Assembly (NCBI RefSeq): GCF_001456025.1 | Contig: NZ_LMTZ01000096.1 | Span: 138,191-202,190 of the forward strand | Direction of reading: 5' to 3' | DNA from: Mastigocoleus testarum BC008 | GTDB lineage: Bacteria; Cyanobacteriota; Cyanobacteriia; Cyanobacteriales; Nostocaceae | DNA: 64,000 nt | Shown: one piece after another, positions 8,602-18,041 of the stretch | Layout: every line of letters begins with the position of its first letter | Position numbering within the stretch: position 1 is the stretch's first letter | Made by a program: the position numbers and the translations under genes | Notes under the pieces: generated by a model | The model's input: only the letters and a program-made list of their open reading frames with translations | Databases searched by the model: none | Told to the model about the DNA's origin: nothing

Positions 8602-9408
8602 TCAGACTTTACTTTCAAGTAGAGATTGAATTTTTTCCGGTGATAATTCTTGGATGTTACTTAAAACTGTTGACGCTCCCGCATCAATCAATGTTTGAAT
8701 GTAAGCTTCCCTTGTCCCTACATTTTCTTGAGTATGAGGTGGAAGAACGCCAACAGCAATCCAAGTCTGTTGGGGAAATAAAGATTTTGCTTTGTTTACA
8801 GTATGCATGTCAGCTACCGTATCCCCTGCATAAAATATTGGGCTTGCAAGCTCATTTGCTTTCAAACCTAAGGATTCTATCGTCTTAAAAAGTCCAGTGG
8901 GATCTGGTTTTCCAGGTGCATCCTCCATTGCAACTAATGTCGGCGATCGCAAACCTAGACGTTGTTCTAATACATAACTAGCAGAAGCCCGTGTCGCACC
9001 ACTAAAAAATCCCCATGAGATCCCAGAATCTGTCAAATTGTCCCAATACTTAAGCTCCACTAGCAAAGGCTCATGGCAGATATAACCGCTCCAGTTATCG
9101 GGGTCTGCTCCTCGGTAGCGTGACTGAAAAAAAGCAACAATATTATCGTAATTAAGTTTCAATTCATTCCTTGAATGACCTTTAGATTCAAAGAAACGAT
9201 AAATGAATTCTTGGGATGCTTCCCAGTCATTATTCCACAAACCTTCAGACTTTAATCGATCAATGTCGTGTGGTGTTGGGCGATAGCTTCCATCAGTAAA
9301 ATTTTCTACCGTATCAGCCAGTGCGCGTCTGTAGGAGCCCCCCACATCGCGAATCACACCGTCAATATCAAACACTGCGACAGCAAGAGGTGAATTTTTG
9401 TTTGTCAT
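8602..9408 (-). CDS. HAD-superfamily phosphatase (TIGR01548-like)
   Basis: This is a 268-residue HAD hydrolase. Motif I is FDIDGVIRD, with catalytic aspartates at residues 14 and 16. Motif II is FFSGATRAS, the motif III lysine is in APGKPDP, and motif IV is YAGDTVADM. The family is conserved in cyanobacteria and annotated only as a HAD-type phosphatase; its substrate is not evident from sequence. It stands alone, divergent from the PSRP-3 gene at 9638. Confidence 0.85.
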   Translation of the reverse strand: MTNKNSPLAVAVFDIDGVIRDVGGSYRRALADTVENFTDGSYRPTPHDIDRLKSEGLWNNDWEASQEFIYRFFESKGHSRNELKLNYDNIVAFFQSRYRGADPDNWSGYICHEPLLVELKYWDNLTDSGISWGFFSGATRASASYVLEQRLGLRSPTLVAMEDAPGKPDPTGLFKTIESLGLKANELASPIFYAGDTVADMHTVNKAKSLFPQQTWIAVGVLPPHTQENVGTREAYIQTLIDAGASTVLSNIQELSPEKIQSLLESKV

Positions 9409-9637
9409 ATCTGATAATAATTTGAAAGCATTGAATAAAACTAATTGTGCAATTTATCTCATAGAATTTGCAATTATCGACAAAAATTCGTTTTTATAGA
9501 CGTTTTTATTCAGCAAGTTTTGATTCTATATCTACGGTAAGTTATTTTTGTGCAATAATTTTTGTGCAAGATAGTGTTTGTCACGTTAAAATAGTCAATC
9601 GCTGTTAATGTAGCCCGGATACTCCCCGGAGGTGTGC

Positions 9638-9937
9638 TTGTCCAAGTTTATTTTGAAAATACTTTGGTTAGATGAGAATGTCGCTTTAGCGGTAGATCAA
9701 GTTGTTGGTAAAGGTACTAGTCCTTTGACCAAATACTATTTTTGGCCCAGAAGCGATGCTTGGGAAGAGTTAAAACAAGAATTAGAGTCAAAACACTGGA
9801 TTACTGAACTCGATCGCGTCGAGTTACTCAACCAAGCAACAGCAGTAATTAATTACTGGCAAGAAGAAGGTAGAAGACGTCCAATGAATGAGGCACAGGC
9901 TAAATTTCCGGAAGTCGCCTTTACCGGTAGCAACTAA
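9638..9937 (+). CDS. Plastid-specific 30S ribosomal protein 3 homologue (PSRP-3/Ycf65)
   Basis: This small 30S-associated ribosomal protein is shared by cyanobacteria and plastids. Conserved blocks are SKFILKILWLDENVALAVDQ, GTSPLTKYYFWPR, DAWEELKQELESKHWI and a C-terminal NYWQEEGRRRP. The start is most likely TTG at 9638: a strong GGAGG (9628-9632) lies five bases before it. The GTG at 9632 overlaps that ribosome site, and the family begins MSKFILKILW. A terminator follows at 10017. Confidence 0.9.
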   Translation: MSKFILKILWLDENVALAVDQVVGKGTSPLTKYYFWPRSDAWEELKQELESKHWITELDRVELLNQATAVINYWQEEGRRRPMNEAQAKFPEVAFTGSN

Positions 9938-10016
9938 GTTTGTCCTGTTAAATCTTTTTGCTCTTTTACCCTTCCAGAGCTTAATTCTGTTTTTTAACAC
10001 ATTTTTTATTTTTCAG

Positions 10017-10058
10017 CCGTCTGCGTATAACTTTAAATGTTATGCTACAGACGGTTTT
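10017..10058 (+). terminator. Rho-independent terminator after PSRP-3
   Basis: CCGTCTG (10017-10023) pairs with CAGACGG (10048-10054), with inner pairing of TATAAC and GTTATG, and TTTT follows. It is placed 80 bases after the PSRP-3 stop. Confidence 0.8.
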
Positions 10059-10679
10059 GAATTTTCTGAACTTGAAATTGTCTGAGCCTGAAACTCTCTG
10101 AAATTGAACTTATCTAAACTTAAAACAATCCAAACTTAAAACTTTCTTAGTTTTAGAATTACCTTTATCAATCTCCAAAGACGACAATTAATATCCAGAA
10201 CCAAGAATTAATTTTATTCATTAATTTTATAATTGGCTATATTTTAGGTTTTGTTTATCAACTATAGATAACACCAAACTATCGACAAGTAAGAATAAAA
10301 ATCATGTCTGGCAAGCCCCATTAGTGTTTTTTTTCTAAAAGTGTTGTATTTTTTTAGTGTATTTTTTTATAAAAATTGAAAATATTAGGGTATTAATCAA
10401 TAACACGCTGGTTTAGTAATGGAGTTTAAAATTAATTCTTGTTTTCTGTTTCTTAATTTCTTTTTATAAATATATTTCCATAATCATATTTCTTCCATAA
10501 TCATATTTCCAGCATCCGATTGCACTCAATTTTTAGATTGACTAATAATTCCTTGCCTGCTCTGTCTAGCGTGTGATAATAACAATACACGATACAGCAT
10601 TAAAACATTTAGACTTAAATTGGGGCAATAATAACCTTGTCCCGATAGAAAATCCCCTCAAAACTTCATAGGAGAACAG
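10059..10679. other. AT-rich intergenic region
   Basis: No gene is visible. The first 90 bases are degenerate repeats of a ctgaacttgaaatt-like unit. The rest is AT-rich and should hold the promoter of the SPFH gene, but I see no convincing boxes. Confidence 0.5.
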
Positions 10680-11531
10680 ATGAATACAATCATCGTAATG
10701 GTCTTAATTCTCATGGGCTATGCCTTGAGTTCAACCAAAATGATTAATGAAGGGAACGAGGCTTTAGTAGAACGCTTTGGAAAATATCGTCGAAAACTAA
10801 AGCCAGGAATAAACTTCATTTTTCCTCTACTTGACCAAATTGTCATGGAGGACACCGTCAGAGAGCAGGTTTTAGATATTAAACCCCAAAATGTGATTAC
10901 TAGAGACAACGTCTATTTAGAAGTAGATGGAGTTGTTTTCTGGAAGATCATAGATATGGAAAAAAGCTTCTACAAAATCGATGATATTCAAACAGCTCTG
11001 ACAAACTTAGTAACAGTGGAGTTCCGGGCGAGCATTGCTGAGCGTACTTTGGAAGAAACAATCGCTTCCCGCAATCAGATGAACCAAGCGTTATTAGAAG
11101 TACTTAATCATACATCTAGGGACTGGGGAGTAGAGATTATTAGGGTAGATATTCAGGATATTAAACCTCCACAGAGCGTACAAGAATCAATGGCAGAGCA
11201 AAATGCTGCTGAGATGAAAAAACGAGCTGTGATTGCTGAAGCTGAAGGGGAACGTCAAGCGGCTATTAAAAAAGCAGAAGCTACTAGAACCTCTATGCAA
11301 ATTATTGCTGAAGCTTTACGTACCAACCCAGATACCAAAGATATTCTTCGCTACCTTGTTGCTCAAGATTACGTAGATGCGAGTCAAAAACTCAGTGAAA
11401 GTAAAAATGCCAAGATTGTCTTTATGGATCCCATAAAATCAGGTGAAGTCTACAATCAAATTATTACTGAGGAAGTAGTAGAAGAAAGTCTCCATAAAGA
11501 ACCACCTGAAAATGGTAATGGTGCTGCTTAA
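10680..11531 (+). CDS. SPFH/Band-7 (stomatin/QmcA-like) membrane protein
   Basis: The 283-residue protein has one N-terminal membrane segment (IIVMVLILMGYAL), then the SPFH domain (NEGNEALVERFGKY, PGINFIFPLLDQ, VITRDNVYLEVDGVVFWKI). A helical region rich in Ala and Glu follows (AEAEGERQAAIKKAEA), typical of stomatin-like proteins. Such proteins form oligomeric scaffolds in membrane microdomains and often regulate FtsH-type proteolysis. A clear AGGAGA ribosome site is eight bases before the ATG. It converges with folP. It is distinct from HflC/HflK by its length and lack of an operon partner. Confidence 0.9.
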   Translation: MNTIIVMVLILMGYALSSTKMINEGNEALVERFGKYRRKLKPGINFIFPLLDQIVMEDTVREQVLDIKPQNVITRDNVYLEVDGVVFWKIIDMEKSFYKIDDIQTALTNLVTVEFRASIAERTLEETIASRNQMNQALLEVLNHTSRDWGVEIIRVDIQDIKPPQSVQESMAEQNAAEMKKRAVIAEAEGERQAAIKKAEATRTSMQIIAEALRTNPDTKDILRYLVAQDYVDASQKLSESKNAKIVFMDPIKSGEVYNQIITEEVVEESLHKEPPENGNGAA

Positions 11532-11547
11532 TTAGCCGGAAAACAAC

Positions 11548-12414
11548 TTATATTCGCGTTCTCATCAGTGCGTCAGCGACTAAAGATACCTCACGCATCT
11601 TTTGAACATCATGAACTCGTAAAATGTCGGCACCTTGAAAAATTGCCGCACAACAAGCCGCAGCTGTTCCCCAGACTCGTGCTTTCGGGTCTGGTTGATT
11701 TAAAATTTTGCCAATGAAGCTTTTACGAGATGCTCCGATTAAAATTGGGCAATTAAGTTTTTCAAATAAAGGCAGTTTATGGAAAATTTCTATATTTTGG
11801 TGGTAATTTTTAGCAAACCCAATTCCGGGATCGATGATAATTTTTGATGGCTCAATACCAATTGTAGTTGCTAATGTTATTTGTTTATCTAAAAAATTAT
11901 AGATTTCTTGTAGTAAATTTTGGTAATTTGTCAGTTGTTGCATGGTGGTAGGTTTACCACGAATATGCATCAACACAATTGGAACTTCGGCTTGAGCAAC
12001 TAAAGGTAACATTTCTGGATCGAAGGTACCGCCAGAAATATCGTTGATTATATCCGCTCCAGCCTCAATTGCTGCTTTAGCGACTGCGGCTCTGGTGGTA
12101 TCAACTGAAATTGGTAAATTTATTTCTTTACGTAAAGCTTCTAAGGTACTCACTACCCGATCAAGTTCCTCAGAAAGGGAAATTTGTTCCGCTCCCGGTC
12201 TAGTTGATTGACCCCCAATATCGATAATGTCAGCTCCTCCTGCTGCTAGAGTATGGGCTTGGGCTAGAGCTGTAATGGGTTGATTGAATTCACCTCCGTC
12301 ACTAAAACTATCGGGCGTAACATTTAGTACGCCCATGATGTAAGTTTGCTTACCCCAGACAAAGCAGCGATCGCGAACGACTAGTTTTTTTAGATTTTGC
12401 TTTTGGTATGGCAT
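11548..12414 (-). CDS. folP: Dihydropteroate synthase
   Basis: This enzyme joins p-aminobenzoate and hydroxymethyl-dihydropterin pyrophosphate in folate synthesis. All the family signatures are present: IMGVLNVTPDSFSDGG, DIIDIGGQSTRPGA, DIINDISGG, IIIDPGIGFAKN and LIGASRKSFIG, ending in a LRVHDV motif. Its 288 residues are full length. It lies downstream of tpiA on the same strand, separated by 335 bases of which half is a heptanucleotide repeat array, so co-transcription is possible but not shown. Confidence 0.97.
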   Translation of the reverse strand: MPYQKQNLKKLVVRDRCFVWGKQTYIMGVLNVTPDSFSDGGEFNQPITALAQAHTLAAGGADIIDIGGQSTRPGAEQISLSEELDRVVSTLEALRKEINLPISVDTTRAAVAKAAIEAGADIINDISGGTFDPEMLPLVAQAEVPIVLMHIRGKPTTMQQLTNYQNLLQEIYNFLDKQITLATTIGIEPSKIIIDPGIGFAKNYHQNIEIFHKLPLFEKLNCPILIGASRKSFIGKILNQPDPKARVWGTAAACCAAIFQGADILRVHDVQKMREVSLVADALMRTRI

Positions 12415-12418
12415 TTAT

Positions 12419-12565
12419 TCAGAAGTCAGGAGTCAGAAATTAGAAGTCAGAAGTTAGGAGTCAAAAATTAGGAGTCAGAAGTCAGAAGTTAGGAGTCAGA
12501 AGTCAGAAGTCAGAAGTTAGAACTCAAAAGTTAGAACTCAAAAGTTAGGAGTTAGGATTCAGTAT
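12419..12565. repeat. Heptanucleotide tandem repeat array (TCAGAAG-like)
   Basis: About 21 consecutive 7-base units follow the pattern TYARRAR (TCAGAAG, TCAGGAG, TTAGGAG, TCAAAAG and similar). They start four bases upstream of the folP start codon. A longer and cleaner array of the same unit is at 41741-42013. Short tandem heptamers of this kind are known in filamentous cyanobacteria (STRR-type). Confidence 0.85.
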
Positions 12566-12749
12566 CGAGACCTGTTCGCAAATCTGCAGAGGGTTAATTA
12601 ACAGAAAAGAAGACAAGGAAGAAACTTTCAGTTTCTCCACCTTCTGTATCTTCTTTCTTCCTTCTATAATTTCTTCACCTCAAAAGGAGGTTAAAATCCA
12701 AAGCTTATAGTTTTTTGTATTGCTTAGGAGTTTAAATTTTACTCATCAG
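12566..12749. other. tpiA-folP spacer
   Basis: The spacer holds a purine-rich and a pyrimidine-rich stretch that are partly complementary (gaaactttcagtttc, and agaagacaaggaag versus cttctttcttccttc). It can fold but has no gene. Confidence 0.4.
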
Positions 12750-13490
12750 TTATTCATAATTCACGATCCGAGCAAAGCTTTTTGGGTCTAGAGAAGCACC
12801 ACCCACTAAAGCCCCATCAATTTCTGGTTGAGCCATGATATCATCAACGTTGCCCGGCTTGACGGAACCGCCGTACTGAATTGGTGTCTTAGGATTATTT
12901 AGTTGACTGCGAATTAAACCAATAACTCGGTTAGCTTCAGTTGCTTCACAAGTATCGCCAGTACCGATTGCCCAAATGGGCTCGTAAGCGATCACTAAAT
13001 TTTCTTGGTCAACACCTACTAAGTCTTTTTCTAATTGGGAAACAATTAGTGCCTCTGTTTCTCCCAAATCTCGTTGTTGTTTAGTTTCACCAACGCATAA
13101 AATTGGAGTTAAGCCATATTTTTGGGCAGCTTTGAGACGCAGGTTAACGGTGGCGTCAGTTTCTCCGAAGTGTTGTCGTCGCTCGCTATGACCAACAATA
13201 ACGTAGCGCACTCCAGTTTCTTTTAGCATTGGTCCGGAAATTTCACCCGTATATGCACCCTCTTCTTCCCAATGGATGTTTTGCGCCCCTAAATTGACGC
13301 GAGAGCCATGTAAATTCTTTGATAAGACACTTAAATCAGTAAAAGGTACACATAGTACTACTTCTCTATCTTGGGCGGTTTCCTCCAAGCAGGGTAGAAA
13401 TCCTTGTAAAAATTCCTTGGACTCTACCTGGGTTTTGAACATTTTCCAGTTGCCAGCAATAACAATTTTTCGCACAGGTGATTTAGTCAA
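12750..13490 (-). CDS. tpiA: Triosephosphate isomerase
   Basis: The enzyme interconverts dihydroxyacetone phosphate and glyceraldehyde 3-phosphate in glycolysis and the Calvin cycle. The sequence shows the substrate lysine in GNWKMFK, the catalytic His in VGHSERRQ, the catalytic Glu in AYEPIWAIGTG (loop 6) and the phosphate-binding YGGSVKPGN and GALVGGASL. The 246 residues are full length. It is transcribed toward folP and divergently from the GTPase gene at 13717. Confidence 0.97.
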   Translation of the reverse strand: MTKSPVRKIVIAGNWKMFKTQVESKEFLQGFLPCLEETAQDREVVLCVPFTDLSVLSKNLHGSRVNLGAQNIHWEEEGAYTGEISGPMLKETGVRYVIVGHSERRQHFGETDATVNLRLKAAQKYGLTPILCVGETKQQRDLGETEALIVSQLEKDLVGVDQENLVIAYEPIWAIGTGDTCEATEANRVIGLIRSQLNNPKTPIQYGGSVKPGNVDDIMAQPEIDGALVGGASLDPKSFARIVNYE

Positions 13491-13716
13491 GACTCATTAG
13501 CTACACAATGCATTTTTAGTTTATGACTTTTTTGAGTCATTAGTCATTGATTACGAGTAATTAGTAACTGTTAATTGCTAATTGATAGTCAGTAATGAAT
13601 TTAGAGAGATGGGGAAAACGGCAATGAGAAATGATAAAAATCACTACGATGGAAAGAGGAGCCAATCTAAAATCTAAATCTGAATATATTCATCTAAAAT
13701 ATAAAGTAAAATTGGT

Positions 13717-15204
13717 ATGACTTCGAGATTACCTTCACCCGAACCACAGGACAGCAATTCTTCCCATGGCAGTAAAAACATGCCAAGTTGGGACAAAGAA
13801 TTAGAAAGTGCTATTTTTAACTTCGAAGAAATTCAATCCGAACTTAATTACAAACAAGCCAAGAAAGCCTTACAAAGTTTAGTCACAAACCTAGATCTAA
13901 CTTCCCAGGAAAAACAGGGGTTAGAAAATGAAATTTCTGAATTAGGAACTATGCTCGATAAGCTGGAAAGCATGGTAGTACAAATTGCAGCTTTTGGTAT
14001 GGTTGGAAGGGGTAAGTCTTCCCTTCTCAATGCTTTGGTGGGTGAGGAAGTATTTGAAACAGGTCCATTGCATGGTGTCACTCAGACTGCACAACGAGTT
14101 AATTGGTCATTAACGGAAGAAACTATTGGCAGCAATGAAAGGGCTTTGCGAGCGACTTTTCCTGCGAATGATAAATATGGAGCGCAGGTGGAATTAATTG
14201 ATACTCCGGGATTGGATGAAGTTGATGGAGAAACCCGTACTGCTTTAGCTGAAAAAATAGCTAAACAAGCTGATTTAATTCTATTTGTTGTTTCTGGTGA
14301 CATAACAAAATTAGAATACATTGCTCTTGCTCAACTGAGAGAAGCAGGTAAACCAATTTTGCTAGTTTTGAACAAAGTAGATCAGTATCCCAAAACCGAC
14401 CGTTTGGCTATTTACCAGAAAATTCGTAATGAAAGGGTCAGAGAATTATTATCACCAGATGATATTGTTATGGCATCTGCTTCACCACTTATAAAAACTA
14501 TCACTCGCGATCCAGATGGTACTAAGGGTATAAGATTGACTCGGGGTAAAGCAAAAATTAGTGAATTAAAACTGAAAATATTAGAAATTCTTCAACGTGA
14601 AGGTAAGGCTTTAGTAGCTCTCAACACAATGGTTTATGCAGATAATATCAACGAGCAATTACTGGAGCGTAAACTAAGCATCAGGGACGAATGTGCTGAA
14701 GAACTGATTTGGAAAGCCACAATGACTAAGGCTATTGCCATAGCACTGAATCCTCTGACAGTTATTGATATTCTTAGTGGTGCTGTAATTGATATTTTTA
14801 TGATTCTTGGATTGTCTAAACTTTATGGCATTCCTATGACTGAAACTGGAGCAGTGAAATTATTACAAAAAATTGCCCTCAGCATGGGTGGTATCAGTGC
14901 CAGTGAGTTGCTTGCCAATTTAGGATTAAGTTCTTTAAAAACTTTACTTGGTATATCTGCACCTGCTACAGGAGGTATTTCTTTGGGTCCCTACGTATCA
15001 GTAGCGTTAACACAAGCAGGAGTAGCTGGCGTTTCTTCCTATGGTTTGGGACAGGTGACCAAAGCTTACTTAGCTAATGGAGCCACCTGGGGACCCGATG
15101 GACCGAAAGCCGTAATCAATAAAATCTTAGGAACCTTAGATGAACATTCAATTCTCAACCAGATTAAAGAGGAGTTACAACTAAAGTTTGTTGCAAGAAG
15201 CTAA
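13717..15204 (+). CDS. Era/dynamin-like GTPase with C-terminal DUF697 domain
   Basis: The GTPase motifs are G1 GMVGRGKSS, G3 DTPG, G4 NKVD and a G5-like ASASP. The N-terminal 80 residues are helical. After the G domain, hydrophobic helices around residues 340-450 (VDILSGAVIDIFMILGLSKLYG) match the DUF697 membrane-association domain. Proteins of this make-up are widespread in cyanobacteria; the exact role is unknown, probably at a membrane. At 495 residues it is full length. A terminator-like hairpin follows at 15228. Confidence 0.85.
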   Translation: MTSRLPSPEPQDSNSSHGSKNMPSWDKELESAIFNFEEIQSELNYKQAKKALQSLVTNLDLTSQEKQGLENEISELGTMLDKLESMVVQIAAFGMVGRGKSSLLNALVGEEVFETGPLHGVTQTAQRVNWSLTEETIGSNERALRATFPANDKYGAQVELIDTPGLDEVDGETRTALAEKIAKQADLILFVVSGDITKLEYIALAQLREAGKPILLVLNKVDQYPKTDRLAIYQKIRNERVRELLSPDDIVMASASPLIKTITRDPDGTKGIRLTRGKAKISELKLKILEILQREGKALVALNTMVYADNINEQLLERKLSIRDECAEELIWKATMTKAIAIALNPLTVIDILSGAVIDIFMILGLSKLYGIPMTETGAVKLLQKIALSMGGISASELLANLGLSSLKTLLGISAPATGGISLGPYVSVALTQAGVAGVSSYGLGQVTKAYLANGATWGPDGPKAVINKILGTLDEHSILNQIKEELQLKFVARS

Positions 15205-15227
15205 AAATAAAAAATGGGAGCGAACAA

Positions 15228-15249
15228 CCCCACCGGATAGGTGATGGGG
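15228..15249. terminator. Terminator-like hairpin between convergent genes
   Basis: CCCCACC (15228-15234) faces GGTGATGGGG (15240-15249) between two convergent genes. No long T-run follows, so function is likely but not certain. Confidence 0.5.
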
Positions 15250-15306
15250 CTTATGTAATAATAGGCGACTGTCGCAAACTAATTAGTTAATAACAATCCC
15301 TCTTCA

Positions 15307-16959
15307 TTATTTACTCTTAAATGAGTTAAGCCATTCTTGAACTTGCTGAGCGGCGATGTCGCGACCTCCTAGACCAAAGGCTAGAGCCAAAGCTACTGCA
15401 AGTGCGCCAAGTAGTAAACCAAAGGCTAGTTGAACAATGTTGGGAGCAACACCAATTTGTTGCAATGCCATTGCCGATACCAGAGCAATAATAGCAATTC
15501 TTGCTACCTGCCCTAAAATTCTGGCTTGAGCATTTCCGGAACTGGTGATAATACTAAAGGCTAGGTTCGCTAGGAATAGACCAACTGCAAATACAACTAA
15601 ACCAGACAAAATCTGGCCGAAAATCACCAAAATTCCTTGTACTAGGGCTGTAAGTGCTGGAATTTGCAGAATATTGAGTGCAGCTACCGTCGCAAACAGC
15701 ATAATACCTACTTGGACGATAACACCTACAATTTCTGAAGGTGTACGAGTTGTGACTGCAGGAGCAGTTTCAACCTCTGAGACAACTTCAGTTCTTCTAG
15801 TGGGTGTTGGTAGACCTAAAATGCTAAATATATTGTTGAAACCCAAACTTGTGAGAATACTGGTCACCAATTCGGAAATAAACCGACCCAAGAAGTAGGA
15901 AATTAGTAAAATTGCCGTAGCTGTGAAGATTAATGGTAGAGCATTGAGGACTTGTTGCAACATTGTGATCGCCGGAACGGAAATCGCTTGGATTTGTAAA
16001 GTACTCAGTGCAGAAATTGCTACGGGGATCAAAATTAGGACATAGACAATCGTACCGATAATACTTGATAAAGATTGTCTTCCAGAAGCTGAACTTAAGC
16101 CAAAACGACTTCCCAGATTATCTGCGCCTGTGGTTGCAAGCAAGTTAGTAACAATTCGTCGCACTATATTTGCAGCAAACCAGCCCACAGTCGCAATAAT
16201 TACTGCTCCCAAAATATTTGGTAGCAAAGCCAGAATCTCGGTGATTAGAGTCTGTACTGGTAGTAGTGCTTGTTGTAACCCTAGGGTATCTAATACTGGA
16301 GTGAGAAATAATAAGAAAATCAACCAGTACAAAGAGCTACCAATTGTCTCGCTCAAAGATAATTGATTTAAGCTAGGTGCAGATTCAGAATCCTGTGGTT
16401 GTGCGTTTAACTTCTCATCCAATCTGAATGCATTTAGTGCTCTCACTGCAAGCATTTTGACTAGAGTCGCTACTACCCAGGCTACCCCCAAAAGGATACC
16501 AGCCCCAATTAACTTAGGTAAAAAATCACCAATTTGAATTAGAAAAGCATTTAGTGGTTGAGAAGCAACCTTTAGTTGGAGCTTATCTAAAACGGCTACT
16601 ACCGTTATGAGCAAGATAATCCAGAAAACTAAACCAGATACAAAGCTTTCTACTTCAGGTACATCATCGCGACCAGTTAAACCAGCAGCAATTCGGTTGT
16701 CTAAATTAGTTCGCTTGAGAATTCCCTGAACTATTGCTTTAGCTAGGATTGCAATTAGCCAACCAATCACTAAGATTGCAACAGCTCCAAGCAAACTTGG
16801 TACTATTTCAATAATTTGCCCAAAAGATTTGTTAACGGCATCCTGAATTCCATCTGCCTGAGAAACAGGAGAAATAGGCATTTGTGCTAAATATCTCTCT
16901 GTCTTGGTAGGCAAACCCATTGCCATCACTTGCGTTATATTTTGCCAAATTGTAATCAT
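15307..16959 (-). CDS. Mechanosensitive-channel-like protein with repeated TM_helix units
   Basis: The 550-residue protein consists of at least four repeats of a unit with a long hydrophobic helix beginning around a P(S/N)(L/I)LGA motif (IVPSLLGAVAILVIGWLIA, LPNILGAVIIATVGWFA) and an arginine-containing amphipathic linker. This matches proteins made of Pfam TM_helix repeats, often annotated as small-conductance mechanosensitive channel family. The usual MscS beta domain is not visible, so gating activity is unproven. It ends with a Gly/Ala-rich LALAFGLGGRD segment that resembles the MscS pore region. The gene stands alone. Confidence 0.75.
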   Translation of the reverse strand: MITIWQNITQVMAMGLPTKTERYLAQMPISPVSQADGIQDAVNKSFGQIIEIVPSLLGAVAILVIGWLIAILAKAIVQGILKRTNLDNRIAAGLTGRDDVPEVESFVSGLVFWIILLITVVAVLDKLQLKVASQPLNAFLIQIGDFLPKLIGAGILLGVAWVVATLVKMLAVRALNAFRLDEKLNAQPQDSESAPSLNQLSLSETIGSSLYWLIFLLFLTPVLDTLGLQQALLPVQTLITEILALLPNILGAVIIATVGWFAANIVRRIVTNLLATTGADNLGSRFGLSSASGRQSLSSIIGTIVYVLILIPVAISALSTLQIQAISVPAITMLQQVLNALPLIFTATAILLISYFLGRFISELVTSILTSLGFNNIFSILGLPTPTRRTEVVSEVETAPAVTTRTPSEIVGVIVQVGIMLFATVAALNILQIPALTALVQGILVIFGQILSGLVVFAVGLFLANLAFSIITSSGNAQARILGQVARIAIIALVSAMALQQIGVAPNIVQLAFGLLLGALAVALALAFGLGGRDIAAQQVQEWLNSFKSK

Positions 16960-17468
16960 CTTTTTCCATTAATAAACTTAAGTGTTATGGCAAAACGATA
17001 CATGAGATGCTGACGGAGTAGATTGCTATATTCAATCCAACACCCCGATAACTTCGCCAATGTTTCGCACTTTAATTTACCAGTAAAATCCCACAATTAA
17101 TCAATTACAAGAGTGATTTTTACTTTTTTACTCACTGTTACTCTTTTTCGGCGATATGATTATAAGTTTGCATCCAGCAAAAACTCATGGTATCAAGAGA
17201 TACCATGAACTGACAATGAGCTTGTTGAATTTAGTTATTACTACTGTATTTGAGTGAAACCTATATTTTTAAAGCAACAAATCCAAGGTAATAAACTTAA
17301 GGTGACGAACTCAAGCAATAAATTGGTAGGGAGCCAGTAGTGAGATTTTTTGATACAGCCCAGCCCAGTCTATATGCAAGACTATCATCAATTCGCTCAA
17401 GGCAACGATTAATGAAAAGATAGATTAATGAAAAGATAAAATTAGAACTTTAGATTCACTAGTATAAT
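16960..17468. other. Intergenic region with a perfect hairpin at 17186-17207
   Basis: The divergent promoters of the flanking genes must lie here. CATGGTATC (17186-17194) pairs exactly with GATACCATG (17199-17207) across an AAGA loop. No T-run follows, so it is more likely a protein-binding or RNA structure than a terminator. No gene is visible. Confidence 0.5.
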
Positions 17469-17906
17469 ATGCAAGTTTTTGAACAATCAATTCAAATAAA
17501 TGCTGCAACCACGGTAGTTGAAGAGTGCATTACCAATCTACAACTGATGCATCGTTGGCTTAACCCCATTCTGTACTGCAAACCTGTTGGTGAATGGAGT
17601 ACTAATATTGGTTCTGAAAGTTTATTTATTATTCAAATTCCTTTTTTAAAACCTACTTTAAATAGCGTAGTAGTTGAAAGGGGAGCAGGTTTAGTAGTTT
17701 GGAAATTTGAAGGTTTTTTTCGAGGACGCGATCGCTGGGAGTGTACACCAAACTCGACAGGAACACATTTAACTAATCGTTTTGAATTTGATATCCCTAA
17801 TGTTTTAGTTGATTGGGGATTTAAAACTTTTGCTGCACGGTGGACAAAATCTGACATGGAAAGTCAGCTCTACCGCCTCAAACAGGTAGCAGAATCCTTA
17901 CAATGA
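17469..17906 (+). CDS. SRPBCC-family (START-like) protein
   Basis: This 145-residue single-domain protein has the beginning typical of polyketide-cyclase/START-like lipid-binding folds (FEQSIQINAATTVVEECI, LMHRWLNP). The ligand and role are unknown. A HIP1 octamer lies within the gene. The start is the ATG at 17469; the previous gene is divergent. Confidence 0.75.
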   Translation: MQVFEQSIQINAATTVVEECITNLQLMHRWLNPILYCKPVGEWSTNIGSESLFIIQIPFLKPTLNSVVVERGAGLVVWKFEGFFRGRDRWECTPNSTGTHLTNRFEFDIPNVLVDWGFKTFAARWTKSDMESQLYRLKQVAESLQ

Positions 17907-17980
17907 AGCTAAATCGTTTATATTGTATAAAAAACAACTCTACATCCCAGGCATTAGTTTCAAAACTAAACAATATTCAT

Positions 17981-18019
17981 TACCAATTAGCAATTACCAA
18001 TTAGCAATTACCAATTAAC
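17981..18019. repeat. 14-bp tandem repeat between convergent genes
   Basis: The unit ACCAATTAGCAATT is repeated about 2.7 times without change between the SRPBCC and SirB1-like genes. Confidence 0.7.
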
Positions 18020-18041
18020 CATTATCTATTCCCCATCTCCA

